A DNA stretch of 64,000 bases from Ketobacter alkanivorans (GTDB lineage: Bacteria; Pseudomonadota; Gammaproteobacteria; Pseudomonadales; Ketobacteraceae). This document shows, piece after piece, positions 26,926 through 36,744 of this stretch. The stretch covers positions 682,001 through 746,000 of the forward strand of contig NZ_CP022684.1 in the NCBI RefSeq assembly GCF_002863865.1. The letters run 5' to 3'. The translations under genes and the position numbers were made by a program. A model generated the notes under the pieces. The model had not been told where the DNA came from. It searched no databases and was given only the letters and a program-made list of their open reading frames with translations. Position 1 is the stretch's first letter. Each line of letters begins with the position of its first letter.

Positions 26926-27618
26926 TTACCAAGGTACCAGGGTGCCATCGTAGGCGATAAAGTCACCGCTTTGCTGAGTTTTGAGTCCATCAATGATTTT
27001 GCGCATGCCACTGACGGAAGTGGTTGTGTCAATCAATGCGTTGGGGCCGCCCATATCGGTCAGCACCCATCCGGGATGCAAGGCAACCACTTTGATTTGC
27101 TCGGATGCCAAGTCAACTGATAAGGACTTGGTGGCGGCATTCAGCGCCGCCTTGGAACTGCGATAAAGGTAGCTGCCACCGGAGGTGTTATCACTCATGG
27201 AGCCCATTTTGCTGCTGAGCATGGCAATGGTGGCACTGCCTGCGCTCATCAGGTTGGATCTCAGCAACTCGACCATTTTAATGGGAGCAATACAATTGAT
27301 CTGAAACACTTTGCTCCATTCCGCCTCATCCAGTTTGCCCAAAGGGTTGCTGTTCCCGTAGTAACCGGCGTTGTTGATGAGCACGTGAATGAGCCTGTCA
27401 CCAACCGCATCAGATAATGCCTGGCGGGAGGCTGCATCTGCCACATCTAATGCATACAGTGACATGGCGTCCGGGTACTGTTGCTGGAGCGCTTGCAAGC
27501 CTTCGGATTGATCTGGATGGCGTGCGGTTGCGATCACTCGTTGGCCGGCTTTCAGATACTGTCGGGTGAATTCCAGTCCGATTCCGCGATTGGCACCGGT
27601 AATTAATATCGTTTTCAT
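26926..27618 (-). CDS. short-chain dehydrogenase/reductase
   Basis: A 230-residue classical SDR. The NAD(P) site TGANRGIG lies at residues 7-14. NNAGYYGN marks strand 4, a Ser lies near 136, and the catalytic YxxxK is in YLYRSSKAAL (about 152-158). The end ALHPGWVLTDMGG matches the sniffer/carbonyl-reductase-like group. An Arg after the first Gly motif favours NADPH. Substrate unknown. It is the first gene of a pair with apbE (6-base gap). Confidence 0.88.
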   Translation of the reverse strand: MKTILITGANRGIGLEFTRQYLKAGQRVIATARHPDQSEGLQALQQQYPDAMSLYALDVADAASRQALSDAVGDRLIHVLINNAGYYGNSNPLGKLDEAEWSKVFQINCIAPIKMVELLRSNLMSAGSATIAMLSSKMGSMSDNTSGGSYLYRSSKAALNAATKSLSVDLASEQIKVVALHPGWVLTDMGGPNALIDTTTSVSGMRKIIDGLKTQQSGDFIAYDGTLVPW

Positions 27619-27684
27619 AACTCGCGCTCCCCGTTAATGTGCGACGCCGCTGGCGTCACATTGACCTCACCCTATGGTACTTTA

Positions 27685-28194
27685 TCACTGAAACCCGTCA
27701 TAGCTGACCCTGGATATTTCAAAGCAGGCCTCCCCTTTTGGGCGTGCCACGATCACGTCATCCCCTTCCTGCTTTTTAAGCAAGGCTTTGGCCATTGGGG
27801 AATCAATGCTGATCCAACCTCGTTCAAGATCAATTTCATCTGCACCAACCAGCCGGTAACGCTCGATGCCTCCCCCATCCAGATCCTCCAGCTCAACCCA
27901 GGCACCAAAGAATATCCGGCTCTGGTCGGTGGGTTTTTGGTTCACTGCTTTCACCACCTCCAGGCGCTTTACAAGATACCGAATGCGGCTATCGATTTCC
28001 CGCAGCTGCTTTTTACGGTAGATATATTCTGCGTTTTCGGAGCGATCCCCCTCTGCCGCAGCCTCACTAAGGGCCTTGGTCACTTCCGGCCGCACTGTAT
28101 CGCTGATATGACGCAACTCCGTCATGAGTTTGTCTCGCCCCTCCGGGGTGATGTATGGGGCGGCGGGTTGTGAGGGTGGTCGGTATCGGCTCAT
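27685..28194 (-). CDS. greB: transcription elongation factor GreB
   Basis: A 169-residue Gre factor. The N-terminal coiled coil (about residues 15-90) carries the tip acidic motif DRSENAEY near 50-57, which stimulates cleavage of backtracked RNA in the polymerase secondary channel. The C-terminal FKBP-like domain follows (RYRLVGADEIDLERGWISIDSPMAKALL split over strands). The N-terminal SRYRPP extension and the PKGEACFEISRVSYDG ending are characteristic of GreB rather than GreA. It lies 66 bases upstream of the SDR gene, probably a separate transcript. Confidence 0.95.
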   Translation of the reverse strand: MSRYRPPSQPAAPYITPEGRDKLMTELRHISDTVRPEVTKALSEAAAEGDRSENAEYIYRKKQLREIDSRIRYLVKRLEVVKAVNQKPTDQSRIFFGAWVELEDLDGGGIERYRLVGADEIDLERGWISIDSPMAKALLKKQEGDDVIVARPKGEACFEISRVSYDGFQ

Positions 28195-28247
28195 TAAGTT
28201 TCTTTTTTTAAGGGCAGCTCACTCAGCAGGGCTGCCAGGATTTACTA

Positions 28248-28700
28248 TCAGGGACGGCTTATCAAGTCAGGGTTTTCGGATAACTGTTTTACCATTTTAT
28301 ATTCGGCGCTGAGCACTTGCATGGTGCCATCCTGGGGGGTTTCCTCTGCGTTATCCACAATTTTATTCATAAGAAAATCGAATGACAGGTAGCCCCCATC
28401 ATCAGGGCGACAATGGGGAAACAATTGAATCAGTCCATTGAAGTATTCCCTTGGGGCTGCGATCAGGATATGCAGTTTGCCATCCCGTGGGGCAGTGACC
28501 CCCAGGGATGGATTCTCCAGCCGGGCCACTTCCTTCACAGTGACCACTGCCTGGTTTTCAGCGAACGAGGAGGATCTGGCACCACCGTTACATTTCAACT
28601 GATAGCGCATGGAAGCCTTACCGGTTGCAGGATCCACCTCCAAGGTTTGGGACAGTTTGAAAGTGCTCACGATCATTTGGATCTGGGCGTCGTAATGCAT
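28248..28700 (-). CDS. conserved-looking hypothetical protein
   Basis: A 150-residue soluble protein with no signal peptide and no membrane segment. The pattern is mixed alpha/beta, with KASMRYQLKCNGGARSSSF and SFDFLMNKIVDN as the most distinctive parts. No motif or family is recognised. Codon use looks like its neighbours, and the reading frame lies in a run of same-strand genes (53 bases before greB, 114 after cobO), which supports it being real. Confidence 0.6.
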   Translation of the reverse strand: MHYDAQIQMIVSTFKLSQTLEVDPATGKASMRYQLKCNGGARSSSFAENQAVVTVKEVARLENPSLGVTAPRDGKLHILIAAPREYFNGLIQLFPHCRPDDGGYLSFDFLMNKIVDNAEETPQDGTMQVLSAEYKMVKQLSENPDLISRP

Positions 28701-28814
28701 GGGTACGTCTCACTACTTTATTGTTCTTATAGGTGTGCTTGTGTCGGTGTTCAGCGACTTATTCAGCTGACTTTATCACGAATTCACCATGCTGTTCGAG
28801 CCTGGTGTGTGAGC

Positions 28815-29405
28815 CTAAAATTCGATCCCGGCCTGGGCCTTCACCCCCAGACGAAACGCATGACGCTCGTCCTCAACAGAGCTGATAGTGTCTGCAATTT
28901 CCTGCAGCGGGGTCGCCATGGTTCGACCGGTAATGATCACGTTCTGGTGCTTGGGGCGTTGTTGCAGGGCTTCTACCACTGGCTCTACGTCCAGATAATG
29001 GTATTTGAACATGTAGCTCATTTCGTCAAATATCAGCAGGTCATAGGCTGGGTTGCTGAGATAAGGGCGGGCGGTTTCCCAGGCTTTCTGGGCGGTGGCG
29101 ATGTCCTGCTCTTTGTTCTGGGTTTCCCAGGTGAACCCATCCCCCATCACATGCCAATCCACCATGGGGTGATCACGGAAGAATTTCAGCTCGCCGGTTT
29201 CCTCTCGCCCTTTTAGAAACTGTACTACGGCACAGCGTTTGCCATGGCCCAACGAGCGCGCCATGGTGCCAAACGCTGAGCTGCTCTTGCCCTTGCCATT
29301 GCCCTTCATCAGGATAAGAATGCCCCGCTCTTCGGTGGCTTTGGCAATTTTAGCGTCCATGACGGCTTTTTTAGCCGCCATACGTTGTTGATGCTTATCT
29401 GTCAT
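28815..29405 (-). CDS. cobO: corrinoid adenosyltransferase
   Basis: A 196-residue CobO/BtuR-type enzyme that transfers the adenosyl group of ATP to the cobalt of cobinamide or cobyrinic acid diamide. The inverted P-loop GNGKGKSSSA sits near residues 36-45, with the conserved DLLIFDEMSY (about 118-127) and VIITGR (near 152-157) typical of the family. Length matches E. coli BtuR (196). No other cobalamin-synthesis gene and no cobalamin riboswitch were seen here, so it probably serves corrinoid salvage. It is 47 bases downstream of epmC on the same strand. Confidence 0.93.
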   Translation of the reverse strand: MTDKHQQRMAAKKAVMDAKIAKATEERGILILMKGNGKGKSSSAFGTMARSLGHGKRCAVVQFLKGREETGELKFFRDHPMVDWHVMGDGFTWETQNKEQDIATAQKAWETARPYLSNPAYDLLIFDEMSYMFKYHYLDVEPVVEALQQRPKHQNVIITGRTMATPLQEIADTISSVEDERHAFRLGVKAQAGIEF

Positions 29406-29452
29406 GAGTAAGTTCCATTAATGTGGATTGAAAAGCCCTCGACGAAGGCGGT

Positions 29453-29998
29453 TCATAGACTGAGTGGATCGAATTGTTCCGGGGTGAGCTGCTCGCTTTG
29501 ACCATAAAAGTGGCACAGCGACAGGCGTAACGTCTCTGCTCGCGTGGACAATCCTTGTTGAATAAGGGTTAACACCTGCTGATATACCGCCTGTTTGAAC
29601 GGGTTAGAATCGGTGGCTTCGCCATTGAGATTATCCACGCTCACTTGAAAGCGAATGCCTGCGGCAACCGACAATATCCACTCCAAGGCCTGCGGCTTGA
29701 CTTCAACTTGCTCAAAAATCATTTGCTGTTCGGCGCTGCGACCATCCGGCTCGTACCAATAACCAAAATCCACTTGCTGCCGCCGGGCTGCGCCAGCAAT
29801 CAGCCAATGGGCGGTTTCGTGCAAGGCGCTGCGATAGAAGCCGTGGGCAAAGTGCAGTTCATGGTTGGGCTGCCCTGGCCCGGCAGGCAGGTAAATGGGT
29901 TCATCACCACCTTTTACAAGGCGAGTGTTGTAGGGCTGCAGAAAGCACTGATTGAACAGTGCGATGATGTCTTCTATTTGATGTTCCGGCTGTGCCAT
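29453..29998 (-). CDS. epmC: elongation factor P hydroxylase
   Basis: A 181-residue EpmC (YfcM)-type protein, which hydroxylates the beta-lysyl-lysine side chain of EF-P, the last step of that modification. The metal-binding motif HETAHW (near residues 60-65) with a further Glu (SAEQQMIFEQVEVKP, near 87-101) is as in the family, and the length is typical. EpmA and EpmB, which make the earlier modification, are not in this window. The next gene upstream (MATE) diverges across 130 bases. Confidence 0.9.
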   Translation of the reverse strand: MAQPEHQIEDIIALFNQCFLQPYNTRLVKGGDEPIYLPAGPGQPNHELHFAHGFYRSALHETAHWLIAGAARRQQVDFGYWYEPDGRSAEQQMIFEQVEVKPQALEWILSVAAGIRFQVSVDNLNGEATDSNPFKQAVYQQVLTLIQQGLSTRAETLRLSLCHFYGQSEQLTPEQFDPLSL

Positions 29999-30128
29999 TC
30001 TGATTCAACTACCTGACATTACTGCTGAATTACCAACCTTGTTGCGTGCGATGCCTGGCTAAAAACACCCATTACAACGCCGGGCAACATGATAAACTAC
30101 TCAACCCTCAGACTCACCTTAGTAGAGC

Positions 30129-31511
30129 ATGAATAAACACCCATCACCATTCTGGCAGGAGTGCAAACGCATTCTGTTGTTGTCGTTCCCCATCGTGATC
30201 GCTCAGTTTGCCCAGACCGCAAACGGGTTTGTGGACACGGTGATGGCTGGCCGGGTTAGCCCGGATGATCTGGCGGCGGTTGCCGTGGGTTCTGCGATCT
30301 GGGTGCCGGTGTTCCTGTTTCTGGTGGGTGTCATGCAGGGCCTTACTCCATTTGTGGCGCAATACCGGGGGCGCTCGGATCACACCGCCATCGGAGCAGT
30401 GGTGCAGCAGGGCTTATGGCTGGCAATACCCTTGGGGCTGCTGGGCTTGCTGATAATGCGCTCCATGCAGCCAGTGTTGCAACTGATGAGTGTCGACGAC
30501 GCCATCCAGCCAATGATTCTAGGGTATCTGGACGGATTATCCTGGGGCTTCCCGGCTATCACGCTGTTCCTTGCCTTACGGGCGCTGACCGAAGGCATGT
30601 CATTTACCAAACCCATTATGGTGGTAAGCCTGATCGGGCTGGCGGTGAATATCCCGGTTAACTATGTTCTGATCTACGGCAAGCTGGGTTTCCCTGCGTT
30701 AGGCGGTGTGGGTTGTGGCTGGGCGACGTTTGTCGTCATGTGGCTGATGCTGATTTTGATGTCAATATACTGCATCGCATTCGATCGCGATCAGGGCACC
30801 GGGCTGTTTCAACGCTTTGTCGGCCCAAGGCTTCCGCAAATAACCAATATCATCAAGGTGGGGCTGCCCATCGGCCTTTCGATTTTTATCGAGGTGAGCC
30901 TGTTCTGTATCATTGCCCTGTTTATTGCCGGTATCGGTGCCCAGGTGGTTGCCAGTCATCAAATTGCGCTGAACGCAGCCTCTATGACGTTCATGATCCC
31001 GCTCAGTCTGTCCCTGGCGCTGACGGTCAGGGTCGGAACCAATTTAGGCAAGGGCGACGTGGCGGCGGTGCATAATTCTACCTGGAGTGGTTTGGCCATT
31101 ATCTTGGTGATAGCGCTGTTCAATAGCAGCATGATGGCGCTTTTTCGCACCCAAATTGCCGGTATTTACACGGATGACCCTATGGTGATTGAGCTGGCCG
31201 CTGGCCTGCTGCTGTTTGCTGCCCTGTTTCAGATATCCGATTGTCTGCAGGTCAGCGCTAATGGTGTATTACGAGGCATGAAAGACACTGCCTGGCCGAT
31301 GTTGATTACGGTACTGGCGTACTGGTGCCTGGGGCTGCCCATCGGCTACAGCCTGGGCCTGACCGACTGGGTTGTGCCTGCCATGGGAGCCCGTGGCTTC
31401 TGGATCGGGCTGTTGGTGGGGCTGACTGCGGCTGCGATTATGCTGTGCGGGCGAGTGATTTGGCGGCTGCGCTCCATGCCGCACCCAGGCTATTCCAGGC
31501 AATTTACCTAA
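30129..31511 (+). CDS. MATE family efflux transporter (NorM-like)
   Basis: A 460-residue inner-membrane protein with twelve predicted helices in two repeated halves, as in the MATE family. The start FPIVIAQFAQTANGFVDTVMAG is the family signature in helix 1, and ALNAASMTFMIPLSLSLALTVRVG in helix 7-8 is the matching second-half element. It exports cationic drugs or dyes by sodium or proton exchange; the ion cannot be told by eye. It stands alone, divergent from epmC. Confidence 0.93.
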   Translation: MNKHPSPFWQECKRILLLSFPIVIAQFAQTANGFVDTVMAGRVSPDDLAAVAVGSAIWVPVFLFLVGVMQGLTPFVAQYRGRSDHTAIGAVVQQGLWLAIPLGLLGLLIMRSMQPVLQLMSVDDAIQPMILGYLDGLSWGFPAITLFLALRALTEGMSFTKPIMVVSLIGLAVNIPVNYVLIYGKLGFPALGGVGCGWATFVVMWLMLILMSIYCIAFDRDQGTGLFQRFVGPRLPQITNIIKVGLPIGLSIFIEVSLFCIIALFIAGIGAQVVASHQIALNAASMTFMIPLSLSLALTVRVGTNLGKGDVAAVHNSTWSGLAIILVIALFNSSMMALFRTQIAGIYTDDPMVIELAAGLLLFAALFQISDCLQVSANGVLRGMKDTAWPMLITVLAYWCLGLPIGYSLGLTDWVVPAMGARGFWIGLLVGLTAAAIMLCGRVIWRLRSMPHPGYSRQFT

Positions 31512-31693
31512 CCCTTTTAGATCCCGGCGTTGCTCCCTAGCCTGACAAGGAATGACCTAAGAGGCATAGCAAAACTGGCGTTTTGCGCTCATCTGTACTT
31601 AGATATAAAGTAGAAGTGTGAGTCTATGACGACCCGGGCTGCGCATCACCATGACACACGGGATTCCCGGCTCAGGTCCGCGAGGGTAGTCGA

Positions 31694-32383
31694 ATGAAGC
31701 CACAGGCATCGGATGATCGATCCAATGTGATTGATTTGTTCTCTGGGCGCCCGATTGATGAAGTGGTCGACCGCATTGTCCGGATGGCTCCGGAGCTGGA
31801 TGGGTTGGAGATGCTCTATACCAATGACACCTCCCCCAATCGCCTGTATTCGCTCAAAGTGGTGTGTTGGGCCATTCGGGAGTCCGGCGAGGTGGTTGGC
31901 ATGGTGCCCTGGCTGAATCAGGTGGTGCCTTGTACCGAAATCAACGATCCACTCAACGGCCGCTGGGAAGGCTATCGCGATCCCGGCACTAACGATATCT
32001 TCTACACCCCTCCCCGCCACAAAGTTAAAGAACTTGAGCTGGCCGAAGAATTTTATCATCTGGAACAGATCCGCGACGGCAGCATCGTGCAGGAAATTCC
32101 GGACGCCATTGGCACTCACGCCGTATTGACTGACAACGGTTTCCGATCCTTTGTTTTGATTGAGGTGTTGAGCTGGCGTCTGATGGCCGATGGCACAGTG
32201 CACGCCATGCTGGTGGATGAGGAGAAGGTTAAATCCACCCCAGTGCTACCGGGCGATCCTTGCCTCTATTCAGCCCAGGAGCAGGCGGAGTTTAAGTACT
32301 TTTTCCAACATCGCATCGCCAATAAAATCAAAGAGCAGGATCCGGAGGCCTTGGCCGCCATTTCCATGCTGATTGAGAACTGA
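31694..32383 (+). CDS. conserved hypothetical cytosolic protein
   Basis: A 229-residue soluble protein without signal or membrane segment. Notable parts are LYSLKVVCWAIRESGEVVGM, VPWLNQVVPC and DIFYTPPRHK; no catalytic motif is recognised. The C-terminus is helical and acidic. Base composition and codon use match the neighbours. It ends three bases before the stop of the convergent giant lipoprotein gene, leaving no room for a terminator. Function unknown. Confidence 0.7.
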   Translation: MKPQASDDRSNVIDLFSGRPIDEVVDRIVRMAPELDGLEMLYTNDTSPNRLYSLKVVCWAIRESGEVVGMVPWLNQVVPCTEINDPLNGRWEGYRDPGTNDIFYTPPRHKVKELELAEEFYHLEQIRDGSIVQEIPDAIGTHAVLTDNGFRSFVLIEVLSWRLMADGTVHAMLVDEEKVKSTPVLPGDPCLYSAQEQAEFKYFFQHRIANKIKEQDPEALAAISMLIEN

Positions 32384-32386
32384 GCG

Positions 32387-35300
32387 CTATTCTGCAATCA
32401 CCAGACCGCTATCCTCGATCTGATTCTGATGAGTCAGGCGGATACGGTCTGCATCCCACATACGACGGGCCACGCGGGCTTCATCCAGGGTAAGATCGTA
32501 ATTCGTACCATGACCACCAATGATCAGATCCGCGCTAGAAGCCAGGTTATAACGGCTGTCATCGGTGTCACGCAATGATCCATTGATGTAAATTTGGGCG
32601 CCGACAATGGGGTCGTAGGTGGCAACCACATGCTCCATACAATCCCCCAGAAACACACCAATCAGCGAACCGCCGGAGAGATTGCTGTCCGAGCTGCCCT
32701 CACCCAAAGCAAACGAAGCACGATCAACCCGACTGCCCACTATAGGAATAACGCTGGCCACATACTGGGCGCTGTTCAGTTGCCAGAAGCCACCGCTGCC
32801 ATCATTGCGCCCCAGAAGGCTCAAGGACAAGCGGCCAAGCAGGGAAATACTGCAGGTGTCGCTGGTGTACCAGGCCTCTACTGAAAACGCGCCACCAGCG
32901 CTGTTCATGGACGGGGCGTAAGGCACTCGATACGCGTCATCGTTGGTGAAGGTGGCGCCTCGTCCAACAAAGGATTCGGTGCGACCAACACCATTGACAT
33001 CCACACCGTGGTTGGCAAAAGGCGAAGAATCCCGGGCACTATCGGTTTCCGCAAAATGCCAAACGCCGGAGTAGTCATTCCACAAGGTGGCTGGATCCTG
33101 GCCATCGGCCACCGTGCCGTCCACCGCATCGTCGTAGAGCATGGTGATAAAGTCGCTGTTGCTGTTGCCGTTCACGGTTGGCACCAGTACCCACACCAAC
33201 GCTTCGTTGGTGGCCTGATCCCAGCGCTCGATCTCGTAAGCTAAACGGGTGGTGCCATCGTCATCCACAAAGCGGATATCGGGCGCGCCGGGTTGCACGG
33301 CATCGATAATGGCCGCATCACTGATGCGTACCAATAACGGAAAATTATCCACGTTGCCTCTCACACTGGCTCCGTCTTCGGTGGTATCCAGATAGTAGCG
33401 CTGGCTGGATAGTAATCGCTCCACGCCGGGCTGGATGATGCTGTCTTGTACCAAGACTTCGGCCTCACCGTCGGCATAGTGAACATAGGTGATGCCATTC
33501 AAACTCACATCCCCTACCCGATTCCAGTTATCCCCTGTGGCAGTCTCAAACCGATCCGACGATCCACCGGCAACTCGCAGTGTGTTGGTGTGCGATGACA
33601 GCTTTAACACCCGCTGGCGGCTGACCCGCAACAGGTTGTTACTGTCACCCAGATCAATCACCTCAATACTGTTAACGGTTTCCCGAGGCAACTGTGTTAA
33701 ATCCAGCTCCACGTTGCTGCCTGTGAGCGTCAAGGTATCCTCGCCATTGCCGCCATTAAGCCTGAAGAAATCGGCATCCGGGGTTTCGATACGGTCGTTA
33801 CCCGCCCCCGCTGAATAGGCGTCGCGACCACCGTTGCCAACCAGCACGTCGTTGGCGGCACTGCCTACGATATTGTCCTCGCCACCCTGACCATTAAGAA
33901 AAACTACACCTCCCAGCCAGTCGTTGCCCCACACAATTGCGCCTAACCCGGCCTCACCTGAGTAGCCCGGAGCCCCCAGAATCACATCGTTAAAACCATC
34001 ACCATTGTGATCCGCGGCAGACAGGCTCTGACCCAGCCGATCCCCACCCGCATCACCCCGCAACGGGATGCCATCTGTGGAGAGGAAATCCTGTAAATTC
34101 CAGCTGGGGATTGTGGCGTCTTCGCTGCCCAGCACCACCCAGGCACGACCACTGCGCGCCCCGGCATAGCGGGCGTTGTAAGCACCGATCACCAAATCGT
34201 CCAGCCCGTCGGCATTGATATCACCGGCACCGGCCAAGCCGTGCCCCACGTGGTCATCGGTATCTGCCCCGAACAGACTAAACCCAGCGGCGGCGGGCAA
34301 CAGGTCCACATCAGTAGAAAACGGCTGGCTTGTGCCACCAAAGATGACATGAACCGCCCCCGCATTCTGCATTCCGTCATGGTCTTTGCCGGGCTGGCCA
34401 ATATAAAGATCCGCTATACCATCACCGTTAAATTCACCGGCAGCCAGGCCATAGCCAAGATAGGAGTCTATTTCGCTGGAAACCCAACGCCGGCCCTGGG
34501 AGGCGCCAAGCTGGTTCACATCCAGCGTAGGAAAATCTGTACCCGCCCGCCCATAGATCAGGAAAGCTGCACCGCCATTGGCGGCACCCAGATCACTGCC
34601 GGTGGCGGCCACTGCCACATCATCAAATCCATCGCTATTGAAATCGTAAGCGAAGGTCACACTCTGACCCAGCTTCCAACCACTACGCCCCGTGGGCCGC
34701 ATCGCAAAGCCATCGGCCCCCAAAGCTGCGGTATCCACATCACCTCGGCTGACACCTGCTCGCCCCAGTATCAGGTAGGCGGCCCCAGCGCCGTTGGCGG
34801 CAGTATCGCTCAGCGGATGCCCGATCAGTAAATCAGCAAAGCCATCGCCGTTATAATCCCCACCAGCCGCCAAAACCTGACCATTACCAGTCAGACCTGC
34901 CACATCGTCGCGGGAATCACCCAGGCGCGTGCCGGGCTCGCGCCCCAAAATGCGGAATCCGTTTGCAGCAGACCATCCGGCAACATTGATATCACTCAGT
35001 GCGGGCCGACCCCAAACCACATAAACCACACCCGCGTCGCTGCCGCCCACATCCGCACCGGGAGCAGACACCATCAAATCGCCATAGCCATCGCCATTGA
35101 GGTCACCGGCAGACGCAACGGCCTCCCCCAAACGATCCCCGACCGCAGCGCCCAATATAAGGAAGTCTTGGGTAGGAGACCAATCGGCCAGGGTCACATT
35201 ACTGCGGCTCAACGCCGCACTGCCCAAAATCACGTAAACAGCGCCACGCTCCGAGTCCACCCCCGGTGCCCCCAGCGCGAATTCATCCCAACCATCACCA

Positions 35301-36697
35301 TTCATATCGGCGATGCCGGTAACGTCAGCGCCCAGGCGCGCCGAGGGAATTCCAGTAACGGTGTAACCCTCATTGGCCCCCAGACTGGTCACGTTGATGG
35401 GAGCAAACGCCGGCTGCTCCACGGTGAAAGACCAAGCCTGCCTGCCTCCCAGCAGAGCCGACAGATTACCCGCCAGATCACGCAATGCCCCGCCGCTTAA
35501 CTCGACATAATATTCCGTGGAAAACGCCAGTTGCGCAGACACAGCAACATCAATACTGGAGGTACCATTTCCACTCACTGCGGGGCTATCCAATGGAATA
35601 TTGGCAACCACAGCATCGTCTTCGGCCCGGCGTATGCGCACAGAGCCACCATTGATAAACACCGGCTCAGGAAACTGAAGCTGCAACAGCGGCGATTGGG
35701 CAACGCTGGTACTGCCAGGGCGCGGCAGGAGTTGGGTCTGCTGGGGCGGCAATTGATCCACTACCAGCAGGAAAGGATCTGTGAGTGTACTTTCCAAGCC
35801 GAAATCAAGGCTGGTAGCAGTAATGGCGTAGCTGCCCTCGGGCAACGCACTGCGGGCAGAGCCCAGATCAAAACGCCACAATCCTTCACTGTCTGTCTCG
35901 GTACTGCCGACGGGCTCGCCATCCAGAAACAGATTAATGGTGTAACCGGGCTCGGAACTGCCCTGAACGATCTGATCTCCATTGTTGGTAATGCCATCTC
36001 CCGCCACACCCGAGTCGTTGCTGATGCCTGTAATCGTGGGGCGGCTGGGAGGAAATGGATCATATATGAACACAAACGACGATTCCGCCTGCAGGGTTTC
36101 ACCGGCAAGCGTGATCGCTGAAACATCAATACGATAGCTGCCCGGAGCCAATAAGAAAGGGCGAAAATCCAGATCCCAGACCCCTTCGGCATTCGCCTGA
36201 ACCGAGCCCGACCCGGTTTCCGACACATAAACAATGACGGTATCAAAGGGGTTTGCCCGACCAATAATACGCACCGTTGGATCGAGGATGCGACCGGGGC
36301 CAACCCGGCCTGTATCTGTCTCTAGAAACAGAGCTTCAGGTGAAATCAGATCCGGTTCGGGGTCATCCGGTTGCGGCTCATCCGGTTGCGGAGTGTCTTC
36401 AGGCTCCTCATCACCATCCGGTGTTTCCACCGGGGGATCAACCGGCTCTTCTGTTTCGCGATCGGAATCTACATTACGGTCGTTAGAACCCGACGAGCCG
36501 GAACCACCACAGCCCGATGCAAGCAACAGACAAGCGCACAACAACCCCACCCACAAGCCAGATGTGACATTGGTTATTCCAACAGAAAGAGCCTGCTTAG
36601 AGGCGCTTTGTAGCGCAACAACCCGCAACAATTGAGAGATAATTTGAATCTGCATAAACAATAGGCTTCCCGCCGATTCGTCTACCGTTTTTATCAT
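32387..36697 (-). CDS. giant surface lipoprotein: Ig-like, FG-GAP, RTX-like, DUF2341 and LamG-like domains
   Basis: A 1436-residue predicted exported protein. The hydrophobic signal ends at ASGC (Cys63), unusually far from the ATG, so a later start is possible. Order: acidic Pro-rich linker (about 64-115), two Ig-like domains (about 120-320), an Ig-like strand-rich domain (about 325-430), and seven or so FG-GAP repeats (about 435-905, for example DMNGDGWDEFALGAPG and DLNGDGYGDLMVSAPG). An RTX-like calcium segment follows (about 905-960, GSAANDVLVGNGGRDAYSAGAGNDRI in two halves), then DUF2341 (about 1105-1215) and a LamG/concanavalin-like domain (about 1215-1425). FG-GAP repeats form an integrin-like propeller binding Ca. 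It probably binds cells or polysaccharide at the surface. No secretion genes are adjacent. Confidence 0.85.
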   Translation of the reverse strand: MIKTVDESAGSLLFMQIQIISQLLRVVALQSASKQALSVGITNVTSGLWVGLLCACLLLASGCGGSGSSGSNDRNVDSDRETEEPVDPPVETPDGDEEPEDTPQPDEPQPDDPEPDLISPEALFLETDTGRVGPGRILDPTVRIIGRANPFDTVIVYVSETGSGSVQANAEGVWDLDFRPFLLAPGSYRIDVSAITLAGETLQAESSFVFIYDPFPPSRPTITGISNDSGVAGDGITNNGDQIVQGSSEPGYTINLFLDGEPVGSTETDSEGLWRFDLGSARSALPEGSYAITATSLDFGLESTLTDPFLLVVDQLPPQQTQLLPRPGSTSVAQSPLLQLQFPEPVFINGGSVRIRRAEDDAVVANIPLDSPAVSGNGTSSIDVAVSAQLAFSTEYYVELSGGALRDLAGNLSALLGGRQAWSFTVEQPAFAPINVTSLGANEGYTVTGIPSARLGADVTGIADMNGDGWDEFALGAPGVDSERGAVYVILGSAALSRSNVTLADWSPTQDFLILGAAVGDRLGEAVASAGDLNGDGYGDLMVSAPGADVGGSDAGVVYVVWGRPALSDINVAGWSAANGFRILGREPGTRLGDSRDDVAGLTGNGQVLAAGGDYNGDGFADLLIGHPLSDTAANGAGAAYLILGRAGVSRGDVDTAALGADGFAMRPTGRSGWKLGQSVTFAYDFNSDGFDDVAVAATGSDLGAANGGAAFLIYGRAGTDFPTLDVNQLGASQGRRWVSSEIDSYLGYGLAAGEFNGDGIADLYIGQPGKDHDGMQNAGAVHVIFGGTSQPFSTDVDLLPAAAGFSLFGADTDDHVGHGLAGAGDINADGLDDLVIGAYNARYAGARSGRAWVVLGSEDATIPSWNLQDFLSTDGIPLRGDAGGDRLGQSLSAADHNGDGFNDVILGAPGYSGEAGLGAIVWGNDWLGGVVFLNGQGGEDNIVGSAANDVLVGNGGRDAYSAGAGNDRIETPDADFFRLNGGNGEDTLTLTGSNVELDLTQLPRETVNSIEVIDLGDSNNLLRVSRQRVLKLSSHTNTLRVAGGSSDRFETATGDNWNRVGDVSLNGITYVHYADGEAEVLVQDSIIQPGVERLLSSQRYYLDTTEDGASVRGNVDNFPLLVRISDAAIIDAVQPGAPDIRFVDDDGTTRLAYEIERWDQATNEALVWVLVPTVNGNSNSDFITMLYDDAVDGTVADGQDPATLWNDYSGVWHFAETDSARDSSPFANHGVDVNGVGRTESFVGRGATFTNDDAYRVPYAPSMNSAGGAFSVEAWYTSDTCSISLLGRLSLSLLGRNDGSGGFWQLNSAQYVASVIPIVGSRVDRASFALGEGSSDSNLSGGSLIGVFLGDCMEHVVATYDPIVGAQIYINGSLRDTDDSRYNLASSADLIIGGHGTNYDLTLDEARVARRMWDADRIRLTHQNQIEDSGLVIAE
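36360..36410 (-). repeat. tandem 15-base repeats in the linker of the giant lipoprotein
   Basis: Near-identical copies of catccggttgcgg occur in tandem with a 15-base step, encoding repeats of the type DEPQP in the acidic linker after the lipidated Cys. Such tracts expand and contract easily and could vary linker length between strains. Confidence 0.6.
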
Positions 36698-36744
36698 TCT
36701 TGGGTTTCGAGCTTATCAAAATTAATGCTGATACATTTATCAAA

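Noticed and set aside
28700-28815. Cobalamin riboswitch near cobO
   Set aside because: The gap is downstream of cobO, and the 47 bases upstream of cobO are too short and lack B12-box features.
34241-34831. 196-residue open frame on the plus strand
   Set aside because: Antisense to the FG-GAP repeats, which produce periodic open frames on the other strand.
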